A stretch of DNA of 64,000 bases from Nosema muscidifuracis (GCA_028335825.1 JAIOKI010000001.1:1-64000), one strand, 5' to 3'; positions 13,827 through 25,210 are shown, counted from the first letter of the stretch. A program made the numbers and translations. Notes: generated by a model from the sequence alone, not told the origin.

Positions 13827-14747
13827 TTAATAATAATATTTTGGAAGGTCTCTACAAATATATATATATACAATCACAATTAAATTATAAGTTATTATAG
13901 CCATCATACTAAATATCATTATAAACATTATCCAATTAGTTCTACATATATTTAAAGATAAAGACAGGATATATAAATAACAGATATAACTAGAGAATAC
14001 AAATATCTCCTTCAAAGATAATCTACTCAAAATTCCAACAATAAATCCTAAAATAAATAATGATACTATTATTAACATGTATATATTCCATAACATAAAT
14101 ATCTGTACAACTCCAACTAATAATATAAATAGCAAGTTGATCTTTGGATTGAATTTTTCTTTTTGACTTATACTTCTATTAAGTAAAGTCATAAATATAT
14201 AAAAAACGAATAATACGTTTAATATACATAACAAATACATATTGTCTAATTCTATACAGTAAATTATCATATAACTAATAATAGAATAATTCAGAGCTAT
14301 AAATGATACAATATTCATGCATCTTCTCAATTCATCAGTATCTCCAATTTTCCTAATTAAGATAAGACTTTTAGGAATTAAAGATAAGATGAATATCACT
14401 GTTGATGTATTAAGAACTACAATCAGAAATTTATAAGGTATCACATGCAATAATAAAAATCCTATTAAATTAAGAGCAACTATAGTAATAAAACTAAGAA
14501 TATTTATATGATTACATAAAGAGATAAAGCCAAAATGATACCTTATCGAAGTCAATAATGATATTGATATATCCCCATATAAATCATAAAAAGATCTACT
14601 TTCATTATTACGAAGTAATTTGTATGCACTATTAATAATATATGCATTACAATTACTGTTCCTTAACTTAATGATATTGCAGTATGCCTTTTTGATTTCA
14701 TCTTGAGTGGCATTTTTGTTGCAATTTAGAATATCATATAGCTGCAT
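13827..14747 (-). CDS. J-domain-like multi-pass membrane protein
   Basis: The start fits the local rule: TTACCC, then TTA and ATG. Residues 2-58 look like a J-domain: LYDILNCNKNATQDEIKKAY matches helices I and II, and NSAYKLL...SRSFYDLYG matches helices III and IV. The HPD loop that DnaJ proteins use to stimulate Hsp70 is not visible between them, so ATPase stimulation of Hsp70 is doubtful. The remaining 240 residues are strongly hydrophobic, with roughly nine membrane-spanning segments and short polar loops. The overall plan (N-terminal J-like domain, then many TM segments) suggests an ER or other endomembrane protein, but I cannot name an orthologue. Isolated gene with no close neighbours. 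Confidence 0.8.
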   Translation of the reverse strand: MQLYDILNCNKNATQDEIKKAYCNIIKLRNSNCNAYIINSAYKLLRNNESRSFYDLYGDISISLLTSIRYHFGFISLCNHINILSFITIVALNLIGFLLLHVIPYKFLIVVLNTSTVIFILSLIPKSLILIRKIGDTDELRRCMNIVSFIALNYSIISYMIIYCIELDNMYLLCILNVLFVFYIFMTLLNRSISQKEKFNPKINLLFILLVGVVQIFMLWNIYMLIIVSLFILGFIVGILSRLSLKEIFVFSSYICYLYILSLSLNICRTNWIMFIMIFSMMAIITYNLIVIVYIYICRDLPKYYY

Positions 14748-14750
14748 TAA

Positions 14751-14753
14751 GGG
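14751..14753 (-). promoter_or_regulatory. C-rich start motif of the J-domain-like gene
   Basis: CCC in the context CTTACCCTTAATG on the minus strand, four bases before the ATG. It supports this start. Confidence 0.6.
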
Positions 14754-16374
14754 TAAGCATCAATGAAATTATTTATAGAATAAATATCAATTTGTTTATT
14801 TTTAATTTGTTGTTATTTACAAATTTATTAATTATTATCTAAATTTCAGATCGATATATCTCTTATGATAAAGAGAAGTTTAATGAAACAATATTATCAA
14901 AATTCATCTTTTTAATTATGATCTTTTATATAAAATATTAAATAAATTAATTACATAATAATATAAAAGATACGTACAAATTAGATATATATTTATGATT
15001 TTAAAATAAAAATCATTTAATATTTTTTAAATATTATAACTAATATTAATCTTATGTAAGAACAATGAATATATGATATACTATCAAATGATTCATTAAT
15101 AAATTATAATAAAAATATATCCCTATGACATTTATTTATTTTTGTATGAAATTTAATCTTCATTATTATACAAAGACAGTTATGGTCACAAGTTGAATAA
15201 ATATAATTTTAGACTTATAAATATATTTTCTATTTTAAGTGTATACCAGTATCTTATTCTTTATATTTTTTTAGATTATTTCACGTCTGGTTTTGAGTAA
15301 TTCTGATAAATATATTCTGCATTCATATTTCAACGATATGCTTTCAATAATATAGTTATATTTTTAATTATGTATTCATTTCAGTCTCAATTATATACTA
15401 AATCTGTACATGTTAATAATCTATTGATACTAGTTAGTTTTAAATGATCACGACGAGGTAGTGAAAAAAATTAATATTTTTAATTTGAAACAGATATATT
15501 GAATCTAAAAATATTGATTTTTATTTATGAGCTGATATTAAAATGCTAATGATCTATTTTGAAAATCGAAAATAGTACAGTATAAATATGATTTAATAAC
15601 GAAACATTTTTATAAGTTTTATATGAAATTCTATTAATCTCAATGATGAATAAACCAGTAATTCAATTTTTTATATGTTTCATTATTACAAATCTCTTTA
15701 TCTAATTCAGTAGCTTATTTCTATAAATTAAACATAAGATATAAGATTTCTTGTATCAATCTATTTCCAAAATAAATTATATTCTTTTATATCTAATTAA
15801 TTATCGATATATTATTTAAAAAATAAATTTCTTCAAAAAAAGTTAACTTTCATTTCTACTCTATATTATATAAAATATATTTCAATTTATAATCAAAATT
15901 ATACAGCTTAATTAAACATTAATTTTTTCATATTTCAAAGAATGTATTGTAATAACATCAGATTTTTATTTTTAAAAAATTAATGAATTACTAGATTTTA
16001 AAAATAATTATTTTATTGTCTTATATATTAAAGAAAAGACTCATTATAAATCATTTTATATATTATTAAAAATAATGTGAATTATACTAGAATAAATTAG
16101 ATTATATATATCATTTTTATATTTAACTGAACAATATGTTAGATAAAGTAATACTATATATAAGTTGATATAAGAAGAAAACTTAATGTAAGATATAAAT
16201 TTTTGAGAAATTACATCATTATATTAAATCCTCAATTTATAGTAAATTTAAATAATTATCCATTATAAACTAATCTATATACCATGTCCAGATTTGTCAT
16301 CTAAAAAGATATTTTTAAAATAGTAAATTAAATTTTAAAAAGTTTAATGTTAAACATATAACTATATTACCCAT
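14754..16374. other. AT-rich intergenic stretch
   Basis: About 1.6 kb between the divergently placed J-domain-like gene and hydrolase gene. No open frame, tandem repeat or RNA could be supported. Confidence 0.6.
16370..16372 (+). promoter_or_regulatory. C-rich start motif of the hydrolase gene
   Basis: CCC in the context ATTACCCATATG directly before the start codon, matching the motif seen before most intact genes in the window. Confidence 0.6.
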
Positions 16375-17121
16375 ATGAAAAAGATAAATAGATTTTTTAT
16401 ATTTGTTATAAATTTATTATTTATTTCAAACTTTACATTATTTGTTATACAACGTAAAATACTCTTTACAATGAAGAGACCTGTAGTCATGGAAGTACAT
16501 ACTATTTATAACAATATTGATATCTATTTATTTGATAAAAATAGTTCTACAGATATCATATTCTTCCATGGTTCAATCATTTCAGGTGTTATTTATAAAA
16601 AGTTATTGCAAGATATGGCTGATAAAACTAATCATAATGTTTTATCATTCAATATGAGGGGTGTATTTAATTCTAGAGGTGTATCATCAGAAAAAGGAAT
16701 ACGAAATGAAGTCAATTTATTTTCTGATTTTGTAAAGAAAAGGGGTAAAAAATTAATAGTTTTTGGCCAATCACTTGGTTGTTGTTTAGCTATCCAATTT
16801 AGTAGACTGATGAAATGTAAAAAAGTTATTTTAGAGAATCCTTTTATTGATTATAAATCAGTTATTAAGTATAAATTTTATTCTTCTATATTTTCATATC
16901 TAGTAGTAGATACATGGAAGAATACAGATATTAAATATTTAGAAAATGTCTTATTTCTCTTAAGTGATAAAGATACTCTTATAAAAAATTCAGAAGGTCT
17001 ACAGTTGGCTAATATGACACATAATAGTTCTATACAATATTTGAAAGAAAGTACTCATTTTGATGCTGCTAGAAATCCAGAGTATTATTCTTTTATAATA
17101 TCATACCTCAATAAAATATAA
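16375..17121 (+). CDS. Alpha/beta hydrolase, ABHD13/Bem46-like, membrane-anchored
   Basis: A 248-residue serine hydrolase of the alpha/beta-hydrolase fold. Residues about 7-26 form one hydrophobic segment, a likely signal anchor. The oxyanion-side motif FFHG is at 63-66. The nucleophile elbow is GQSLG at 131-135 with Ser133. An acid candidate is Asp200 (or Asp198) in LLSDKDTLI, and the base is His228 in THFDA. Spacing and the RGVFNSRG segment (around 95-102), like the GYG-S-G segment of the family, fit ABHD13/Bem46 proteins, which are thought to be thioesterases or lipid hydrolases on endomembranes. The substrate cannot be told from sequence. All triad residues are present, so it is probably active. 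It stands alone in the decayed subtelomere, with a Myb-like pseudogene just downstream. Confidence 0.88.
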   Translation: MKKINRFFIFVINLLFISNFTLFVIQRKILFTMKRPVVMEVHTIYNNIDIYLFDKNSSTDIIFFHGSIISGVIYKKLLQDMADKTNHNVLSFNMRGVFNSRGVSSEKGIRNEVNLFSDFVKKRGKKLIVFGQSLGCCLAIQFSRLMKCKKVILENPFIDYKSVIKYKFYSSIFSYLVVDTWKNTDIKYLENVLFLLSDKDTLIKNSEGLQLANMTHNSSIQYLKESTHFDAARNPEYYSFIISYLNKI

Positions 17122-17474
17122 TTTTATATTAATATCACATATAACAGAGGGTTAACAATATTTTTACAATATAAACAAATAGTCAAGATAAATATAAATT
17201 ACAGAAAATAGATCAATTATATAAATAGAAGTATTTGAGAAAAATATCAACTTATATAATTATTTAATTAAAAAACTTTTGAATTATTTATTAACTATCT
17301 AATTCTATTTATTGATATAATAACTTAAAACATTGAATATATTTTAATCTTAAACAAATCATAACTGTATCATTTAAATTTACATGATTTTTTTGAATAA
17401 TTATCAATTTTGTTCTAAAACAGTTTGTTTGTTCATAATAAGTATAAAATAATTCTCTTGTATGAACAATTAAA

Positions 17475-18074
17475 ATGACATCATCATATGTTCTTAAACT
17501 CACAGTTGAAGAAAATGAAACATTATTACTAGCTGATCAATATTCTACTAATGGAGATGTTATTACATTAAATATGTAGTTTTAATACTCAACTATCTAG
17601 TAGTGCTACATTCACTATTAATTAGTACTTGTTATCTAAATTATATAACATATAGTACTTAGGAGAATTACAAATTTTATAGAAATAGTATGGGTAAAAA
17701 ATTAAATGTAGTAGAAGGATCAAATAATGCTAAAGATAATGTTAAAATTGACGTAAAAGATACAAAGAATAGTGGTGAAAATGACATTGCAAAAGCTATA
17801 GATATAGTTTAAGTTGACATAGAAAAGAATAAAGATACTAATATTGTAAAAGGAACAAAAGTTATTGTTGAAAATGATGGGTATATAAAACCAAGAAAAT
17901 ATAACAAAAATAAAACCTAAAAAATACATTAATCATTTAACTTTAATATTGTTAGTATCAAAGAAAGATGATTTAGAATATAATTATGACTATTCAAAGC
18001 TTATCATTATAATAACAGAATTAAAGAAGAGAAATAATCTTTTAAAAATAATAAGTGAAACATTTCTACAATAA
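17475..18074 (+). pseudogene. Decayed Myb/SANT-like DNA-binding protein gene
   Basis: The plus strand opens with ATG at 17475 and a 34-codon frame whose segment LTVEENETLLLADQYS resembles helix 1 of a Myb/SANT repeat (the usual pattern is W-T-x-E-E-D-x-x-L). Further coding-like frames follow in other phases: from 17,691 a Lys/Asp/Asn-rich segment (MGKKLNVVEGSNN) with one internal stop, and from about 17,915 a segment ending LLKIISETFLQ and a TAA at 18072-18074. The pieces line up in order on one strand, so a single gene of about 600 bp interrupted at least three times is the simplest reading. The Myb assignment rests on one short segment and is tentative. Confidence 0.4.
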
Positions 18075-20293
18075 ACAATATATATTTAATATTTAAGTTT
18101 TCTTATTTTAATTTATCTTCTTTCTTCTTGTATGAGTAAAATAATTATATTAAATTTATATCATTTTAATCTTCTTAAATTGATCTATTAAATATAAATT
18201 ATTTAATTATTTTTATCATTAATTTACTTAATATTATTTTATATTAAATATCTATATGATAAATTTATTAGTATGAATATTTGATTAATGAGTTGTTAAT
18301 TTCAAATAACTTAGTCAATTCTTTAGTCAGTATTTTAATACTTAAATAAATTAATATAATTATTAAATAATAAATGTTTGTGTAATTATTTGATAATACA
18401 ACATTTATTAACAAGATTATGTCTAAGTAGTAGAGTAAAAATATTTTCTAATAATTTTTTTATAAAAATGACCCTTCATTTACTGTCTCTTTATAATTGT
18501 TATAATCATAGATTAGAGACTCATACAAAGAATATAAAATAACTGATAATTTGAAAGATACTTTTTTATGCTTATAAGATAAATAGATAAAGTGAAATAT
18601 TCTTGTTGAAAATATATCATTTCTCATATAATTTATAACTATATTTTTTACACAAATACTACAATAGTATCATTCTTCACATCTAAATATCAAGATAATT
18701 TACAGACTTTTCCGAGATATTCTTTTGTCATATTGGATATTCAACTAAGAATATGAAGAAGAGTTTTAATTTTCAATTATTTTCTCTACTTAAGTTATTC
18801 ACTATTAAATATGTAAGTGACAAACTTTAACATTATTTATAAATATGCTAGAAATTTAAGAGATGTGATACTTCACCTGATATTATCCTATGTGTCTCTA
18901 CTCTATACCATTATTAGATGATATTAAAATTATGATTAATAAACATCTCATGATAAAGTAGATAGATGATTTGATAAAATATTAGATTTGTTAATTGAAC
19001 TTTTGATTAGACTAGAAGGTATTTTTTTTAGTATAATCCTATTTATTTTGTTTCATACTATATTATATATTCAAAATCATTTATATCTTAATATTAACCA
19101 TGTTTAAATATAATGGTGTCTTTATATTAAGAAAATATTGTTATTGTTCATATCTTTATTTTTTATTTGTTTAATTGGATTATATCATATATATTAAATA
19201 TGCTTCAGTTCACAACTTCTGATTTCTTATTTTCAATAGGGTTTCATCTTCTTACATTGGTTTTTATGAAATTTATATTTTAAGACAAATAATAGAATTC
19301 TTTACATTGAAGATAATATAATCTTATTTTAGAATTCATCTAAATGAAAATATTACAGATGATTAAATAAATTATGTTTCGAAAGAGTTTCAAATTTAAT
19401 ATTATTATTATAATAATAATTAGATTGATCATAAATTAATTTGTAATTCTTTTTTAATAATAGAAATAAACTAAAAAACATAACTTAGATTAATAAATAA
19501 AAGCATTAACACAAATATGCAGAAACTTATTAAATATTGATTTATATATTTTATACTAATGAATCTAAAAAGTTGATAAGAAATAAAAGACTTTGTAAAT
19601 TTACAAAAATATCAATATGAAATGAAAGAATTTTTGTTTATAAAAATAAATAGTTCTAACAATTTTACTGATTTATGTAACATGAAAGTATTATTTACAT
19701 AAATAATATTTAAATTATTTTTTATTTAAATGATAAATTAATCATCTTCTATGTTCATAAAACAAGCTACTAGTTACAAAAATATTATTTTATATTTTCT
19801 TTTACTCATATGAAATTCTATCTTTAATTGAGCTATTTTCTGATTTTTGACATCATATTCTGTGTTTATGTTTTCTAATTTATCTACATCTATACATATT
19901 GTAAATTTGTTATTATACCATCATAATTTATATAAAGAATATTATTTTGTATTTTAGTGTATTTATCAATAAAAATTATTTAGTTGAAATCATTCTCATA
20001 TATTTTATATAGATTAATAAAAGATAATTAAAGTTTTAATTTATTATTATTGTATTTGAAAATTAATTTTATAATATTATATATTAGAAAAGCATATCAT
20101 TTAAATAAATGAAAATTGAATTAATTTATTCTATTTATATTAATAAAATTACACTTATTAAAAAAGTATTATTTCAATGTTTTATTGTAATAAATTTATT
20201 GCTTTCAGAATTTGAATATTGAAAGAAATTAATATATTTTTATTAAGTGATTAATTAAAAGAATTACATAAATTTGTATATTTTATATCCATA
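18075..20293. other. AT-rich intergenic stretch
   Basis: About 2.2 kb with no open frame, tandem repeat or RNA that I can support, up to the family A gene. Confidence 0.6.
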
Positions 20294-21622
20294 ATGTATT
20301 TGATAACTCTACATTTTTTGATTATATTTAGTACTAGAAATTTTACTGATGAGATGTATGTGACAAAAGAGATTCTTCCGAGTAAAGATTATATACCCAT
20401 TGATTTAGGATCTCTAGATGAATCTGATTTTATTACTGATAAGATGAATAATTATGAAAATAATTCAGTTATACGCTATGAGATATTAGAAAGTTACAAT
20501 GTTATTGATGATTATATTTCTTTAAATACATATATTGACAATCTTGATTTAAAACCAGATAACAATTCTGTTACTTTACCAAATCAATCTTATGAGAACA
20601 AAACAGTTAATCTTTCAAATTTTAATAACACAAATATTATTCCAATAGATGAGTTTATTAAGTTCAATAAGATTATATGTATGTTTCATAATGATATAGA
20701 ACAAATCAAATTACAGTTAAAATATTTATTGAATTTAATAAACACTAAGAATAATTCTTATGTAGTTTATAAAGATATATTATTAAATTCAATGAAGAAC
20801 TATAAGTTTTTACCAAAAATCTTTCATATTGATAGATTTGATAATACTGATGATATTTATGATAGTATTGATTTAATATTTAAATATATGAACTTTATGA
20901 AAGAATTTGATTTTAGTAAATTTAATCTATCACATTTCTGCAACTTTGATGGTAAAAATGAATTATACCGAATCATTATAAAAGTCACAACCATGGAAAA
21001 ATTCAACTTATCTTATTGTTCATTTAGTAAATATAACGTCTCATTTTTAGATAAAATAACAAAAGATGTTTATCAAGAAATGAATGATAAGAAAATATCT
21101 AAAGAAAAATTAATTTCATGTATAATAGAAAGTATAAATAATATTGAAGACTCTTTAGACAAAATTATACTTTACAAATGTTTTTTCGATATTCTTATAA
21201 AGAATAATATTTATTGTTTAATTAGACTTTTACTTCATATAATAATGTATTATAGAGAGGGTAAAGTTTATTTAATTAATACTAATATTTATTTTTTATT
21301 TGACAGATTATCATATTTAATTATATGTTGTAATCCTCAGTTGAATATAAATCTAAAATGTATTTTAAGATATAAAAATAATAAAATTTTAAAATTGTTT
21401 TCAGATTACTATCTAACAAAATCAAAAGATTTATTAAGAGAAAATATCGAAATTTATGGATTAATTTTAAATTTGATAGATGAAAATCAAACAAATAATT
21501 ATCGTAACCTATATGATATAGTAATTAATATTAATTTCTACAACAATATACCAATTAAATTTATGTCAAACATGATAATGCAAGGTGTAATAAAGATACT
21601 AGAAGATAATAAAATACTTTAA
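20294..21622 (+). CDS. Predicted secreted protein, family A, copy 1 (442 aa)
   Basis: ATG follows TATATCCATA, a weaker form of the local C-rich motif. Residues 1-16 (MYLITLHFLIIFST) form a signal peptide. The mature part opens with a conserved acidic block (TKEILPSKDYI, DLGSLDESDF) and a variable Asn/Ser-rich linker (about 86-118), followed by a helical body with the segments LISCIIESINNI and LDKIILYKCFFDIL and the C-terminus MQGVIKILEDNKIL. There are no TM segments after the signal and few cysteines. A clear paralog on the opposite strand at 38.6-40.0 kb shares all of these blocks. I know no domain for it. Subtelomeric multi-copy secreted proteins are common in microsporidia and are usually taken as host-interaction candidates; that role is inference. 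Confidence 0.85.
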   Translation: MYLITLHFLIIFSTRNFTDEMYVTKEILPSKDYIPIDLGSLDESDFITDKMNNYENNSVIRYEILESYNVIDDYISLNTYIDNLDLKPDNNSVTLPNQSYENKTVNLSNFNNTNIIPIDEFIKFNKIICMFHNDIEQIKLQLKYLLNLINTKNNSYVVYKDILLNSMKNYKFLPKIFHIDRFDNTDDIYDSIDLIFKYMNFMKEFDFSKFNLSHFCNFDGKNELYRIIIKVTTMEKFNLSYCSFSKYNVSFLDKITKDVYQEMNDKKISKEKLISCIIESINNIEDSLDKIILYKCFFDILIKNNIYCLIRLLLHIIMYYREGKVYLINTNIYFLFDRLSYLIICCNPQLNINLKCILRYKNNKILKLFSDYYLTKSKDLLRENIEIYGLILNLIDENQTNNYRNLYDIVININFYNNIPIKFMSNMIMQGVIKILEDNKIL

Positions 21623-21779
21623 TTTATGATTTTGTAGTTCTATAGATATTATCATATTAATCTAATATTCATCATTTATTGATTATTTTTAATTTTTCAA
21701 ATAATACAAAATATATTTAATTTATTATTATCAACTATCTATTATTATATATGGTTGAAATATTTAGAAATTTATTCAT

Positions 21780-21960
21780 TATCGTACTGCTTTGAATGCA
21801 TCCAGTGGCGAAGAGTGATCCAAGTACATTTCAAATTATAGGGTATTTTTAAGCATAGAAGAATCCCATGATAATTAATGTCAATCTTCTATATCTCATC
21901 TTCTTGTATCAGGTAAATGCTTGTGATTTGAAAGTATTGGAATAATTCCTTTATTTTTAT
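21780..21960 (+). pseudogene. Possible scrap of the LSU rRNA 3' domain
   Basis: This stretch has visibly more G and C than its surroundings and no open frame. The segment TGAATGCATCCAGTGGCGAA followed by GAGTGATCCAAG resembles the conserved LSU rRNA 3'-domain sequence of the form CTGAAxGCATCTAAGxxxGAAGC...CAAGAT. The following sequence (TCAGGTAAATGCTTGTGA) might continue the 3' terminal helices. Only a fragment is present, so it would be an rDNA scrap of the sort found near microsporidian chromosome ends. The match is by eye and short. Confidence 0.3.
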
Positions 21961-23229
21961 CTTTCTTTTGTTGTTATATACTTTCTCATAGTTAAGAGTC
22001 TAACTTAATAAACAAAGTTAAAAATACAAATAAATTCAGTAATATCATAATTTAATATAGCTAATAAATCTTATTACTCTGATGAAATATTAAGTTCTAA
22101 CAATTGAATATATTCATAATATAGATTATTTGATTCTATTTCTTTTACTTATTGTAAATAATAATAAACTTTTAATATTAACATATATAGAATTAATAAT
22201 TTATAAATATCTATAATCTACTAAATTTTAAACTAATTATATAATTAACTTCTTTGAAATTAAGAAAATATAGAAATCTAATCTTCTTTGACATAATAAC
22301 ATACTTTTCTTCTTTGCTTGTATGGAGAAATATTTACTCAAAGAATAACGAATCAAAATAAAACGAACACAACTATTAGTCTACGACAAGAATAACAGAT
22401 CAATAAATAACTCTAATATAATCTTCTTTAATAATCTCATTGATTGTATGTTACAGGTTTTGTTTATGTAAATGAAAGTAAAAATGCATTACTATATTGT
22501 TTAAATCTAGTTATTTTATGTAATTCAGTGTTTCTTTTATGGATGATTTCTTTTAGACTTTTATTCTAATGAAATAGATATTATAAATAATAAAAATTTT
22601 ATATTTTATAGACTTCTATCATTAATATTTTGTCTTTTAAATATCCTTCGTTATTTGAATCTATCAAATTATTATATTGAGAATCATCACTTTTGATGCA
22701 TGTTAATATTTTTTTTAGGTTACATAAACAAATATCTTAGTATGAAAAAAAACAATTTTCTATTAGATAGTCTAATCAAAATTTTCTTTTAATGTAGATC
22801 TATTTTTTAATTATTTTTATTTTATAATTCATTAGTAATAAATAATATTTAGTAAATATTTAAGAGTATACGTGAAAAATAACTTTTTATTTCCAAAGAT
22901 TTAATATTAACCCTATTAAAAGTTTATTTAGAATATATCTATAAGTGTTGAACTGATCAAAACTGTGATCGAGTAGAAAGTTGAATTATTAATTAAATTA
23001 ACTCTTCAACATTTCTTTTTTTAGTATTATTAATATTTACACATGTCAATAAAATACTTTTGTAAAATTTATATAAAACTTATAAATTTGCTATATTTCT
23101 CAATCAATATATTGATCCATCATATTAACTACTTATCCAATAATTTTTGTAAAATGTATCTGGATTTTAAACTGACAAAGTATAAATTTATTCTTTAATG
23201 AGTATCTTATCAATTCCATTGCAAAGATT

Positions 23230-23510
23230 TCATATAGAAAATAATTATAAAAAGGTTTTCTTTAACCAGAGCATAGCATCATCATAATTTTTACAAAATA
23301 GAAGACAATTAATCTTTAAGGTCTTATATTATAGATTCTTTGGAATATTCAAAATAAAATTCTCATTTTTATAAGCTGCAAAATATATTAATTCCATTAT
23401 TTAAATTTAAAAATCAATGATATTACATAACTTAATACAATTATATGTTAACTTTATTTTTTCCGTTTTTTAAACTCTAAAATAAATATAGTCTAAAAAA
23501 GATAAATGAT
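23230..23510 (-). pseudogene. Decayed secreted-protein gene (family C, copy 2)
   Basis: Downstream (minus strand) of a preserved ACCCC motif, a decayed frame begins with a segment (SIIYLF, then TIFILEFKKRK) that aligns with the start of the family C gene at 4.46 kb (NIICILFTTIFTADLKKTK). Further on, LKDL and DDAMLW segments match LKDL and DAMFYY of copy 1. No ATG remains at the expected place and the frame is broken several times. This is a diverged, dead relative of the same secreted-protein gene. Confidence 0.5.
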
Positions 23511-23517
23511 ACTTAAA

Positions 23518-23521
23518 GGGG
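23518..23521 (-). promoter_or_regulatory. Relic C-rich start motif before the dead family C copy
   Basis: CCCC in the context TTTTTTAACCCCTTTAAG on the minus strand, at the place where a start motif would be. It outlived the start codon. Confidence 0.45.
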
Positions 23522-24589
23522 TTAAAAAATATTATTTACCTCAAAATAAAATAAATTTTAGTTTATCATACAATTATATATATTGTCTCTAAACGAATAT
23601 TAAATTCAATTTCTATAAATTTTATTTAAGTAGTCTAAATTAGATTTTAATTATATCTATCTCGTTTTTTTCTTAATATGATTAAATATATGTTGTTAGA
23701 CAAAAATACATTTAATTTTACTTGTGTTTGTAAAATTAAAAATATTAACTTAATAAATTTTATACTTAAATTAAACCTCTACTTTTTAATTAAATTTAAT
23801 ATTCTAATCTATTAAATTACTTAAAATATTACATATATTTTGAGATTAAATTTCATTAATTCAATTATACTTAAACAATTATTTCATATTTTAATTCCAG
23901 TTTCGATTATTTAAAAATGTCGAAACATAAATACAATATACTAGTTAACCACACTACATCAATGTATAAAAATAAGTTAAGAATTATATTGTATGTGTTC
24001 ACTTGAGATAAATTAATAACAAACTTTGAACGAGGATATAGAAAAAACTAAATATAGATGATTAGACTGAGAAATTATACAGATAAAAGTCTTCAATTTG
24101 CTTTAATAGAGATCAACACATATAAGCATTCTAAGAGCAAATTATAATGATTTTAGTACTAATAAGAAGAAATTTAGGATAAAGGAAGCTTTAAATCTGA
24201 TAGGGTTGATAACGTGATTCTATATCTAAATGAATACAATTTATCTACTGAAAAAATAATTAAAATTGTTAATTCATTTTGTAACAAACAAAAAAATTAA
24301 TGTCTAAAATTGATCAAAATTTATTTTTCAAGTTCAATTATAATAATTAATATATTTATTAAATTTTAAACTAATTTTTATAACATTTGTTGTAATGCAC
24401 CAACAGTGATATAAAATTTACATACCTTATAAAAAATAAACTATTATGAATTAAAATATTCTACATATGAAAATCGATGATTTCACAAAACACTTGACAA
24501 ATTTAGTCTTATATTATGTAATTCTATATGATAAACTGATAGAAAGAAACAAGTCTTTGTATAGATGATTATTTTTATAGGTACCAATA

Positions 24590-25210
24590 TAATAATCTCT
24601 TGGAAATACTTCAATACAATTTATATAATAAAGTGGTTGGTATATGCAAACTACAAATTTCAATGATTTCTTAAATTTCTAATATAGAGCAATACTTGCT
24701 GATTCATCATTTATTTCAGCAAATGAAATCTATACTAGTGTTTTTAGAACCCTTTGTGACATTATGAGTTTGGTTCTGTCATAATGACAAGATGTATCAT
24801 TGATAGTGTAAATGTCTCTATTTTTGGGTAAAGTCTTTTAGTATGCTATTTACTAGTATTTAAGATTCAACTAATTTTTATATTACCTATTTAATTTCAA
24901 CAGATGGTAGAAGCTTATTCTTAAATAGAGGATTAGATTGAGAGAAGAAAATTTTTGATTGTGAGACTTTTAATTGGTTATATGAAGCGTATGTCATAAA
25001 TAGAAATTTCAATAAACAAAGTTTTCCTATGATATATTATTTTTTTCGAATAAAAATGAATAAATTTATGTTAATGTCTTCAATATAATTATTCCTTTTT
25101 GGTTAATCACCTAGTAGATTTTGAGTATTTTCTCAAATTACAGGTCTCTTCTTTTCATTGTAGATTGACTACATGAAGATGTCTTCAGAGTTTAGAATTT
25201 GTTTCATAAT
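24590..25210 (-). repeat. Decayed dispersed element, copy 1 (family not identified)
   Basis: This stretch shares recognisable blocks with 32,280-32,930, in the same order and orientation, for example AGCAATACTTGCTGATTCAT, a block ending in CAGATGGTAGAAGCTT (CAGATGGCAGAAGCTT in the other copy), and ATCACCTAGTAGATTTTGA. On the minus strand the better-kept copy has protein-like stretches, so both are probably fossils of one coding element. It lies beyond the 3' side of the Gypsy-like remnant and could be part of it or a separate element. It is broken, with many breaks, and old judging by the divergence between copies. Confidence 0.5.

Larger units (their letters stand above)
21623..24580. other. 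AT-rich intergenic stretch with scraps
   Basis: About 3 kb without an intact gene. It holds the possible rRNA scrap at 21.78-21.96 kb and the decayed family C copy at 23.23-23.51 kb, listed separately. The rest is AT-rich sequence in which I see nothing further. Confidence 0.55.

Noticed and set aside
17309-17503. Open frame of 64 codons on the minus strand
   Set aside because: It overlaps the start of the plus-strand Myb-like pseudogene, has no start motif and no recognisable product.
17720-17929. Hydrophobic open frame of 69 codons on the minus strand
   Set aside because: Antisense of the Lys/Asp-rich segment of the Myb-like pseudogene; hydrophobicity is what the complement of such codons gives.
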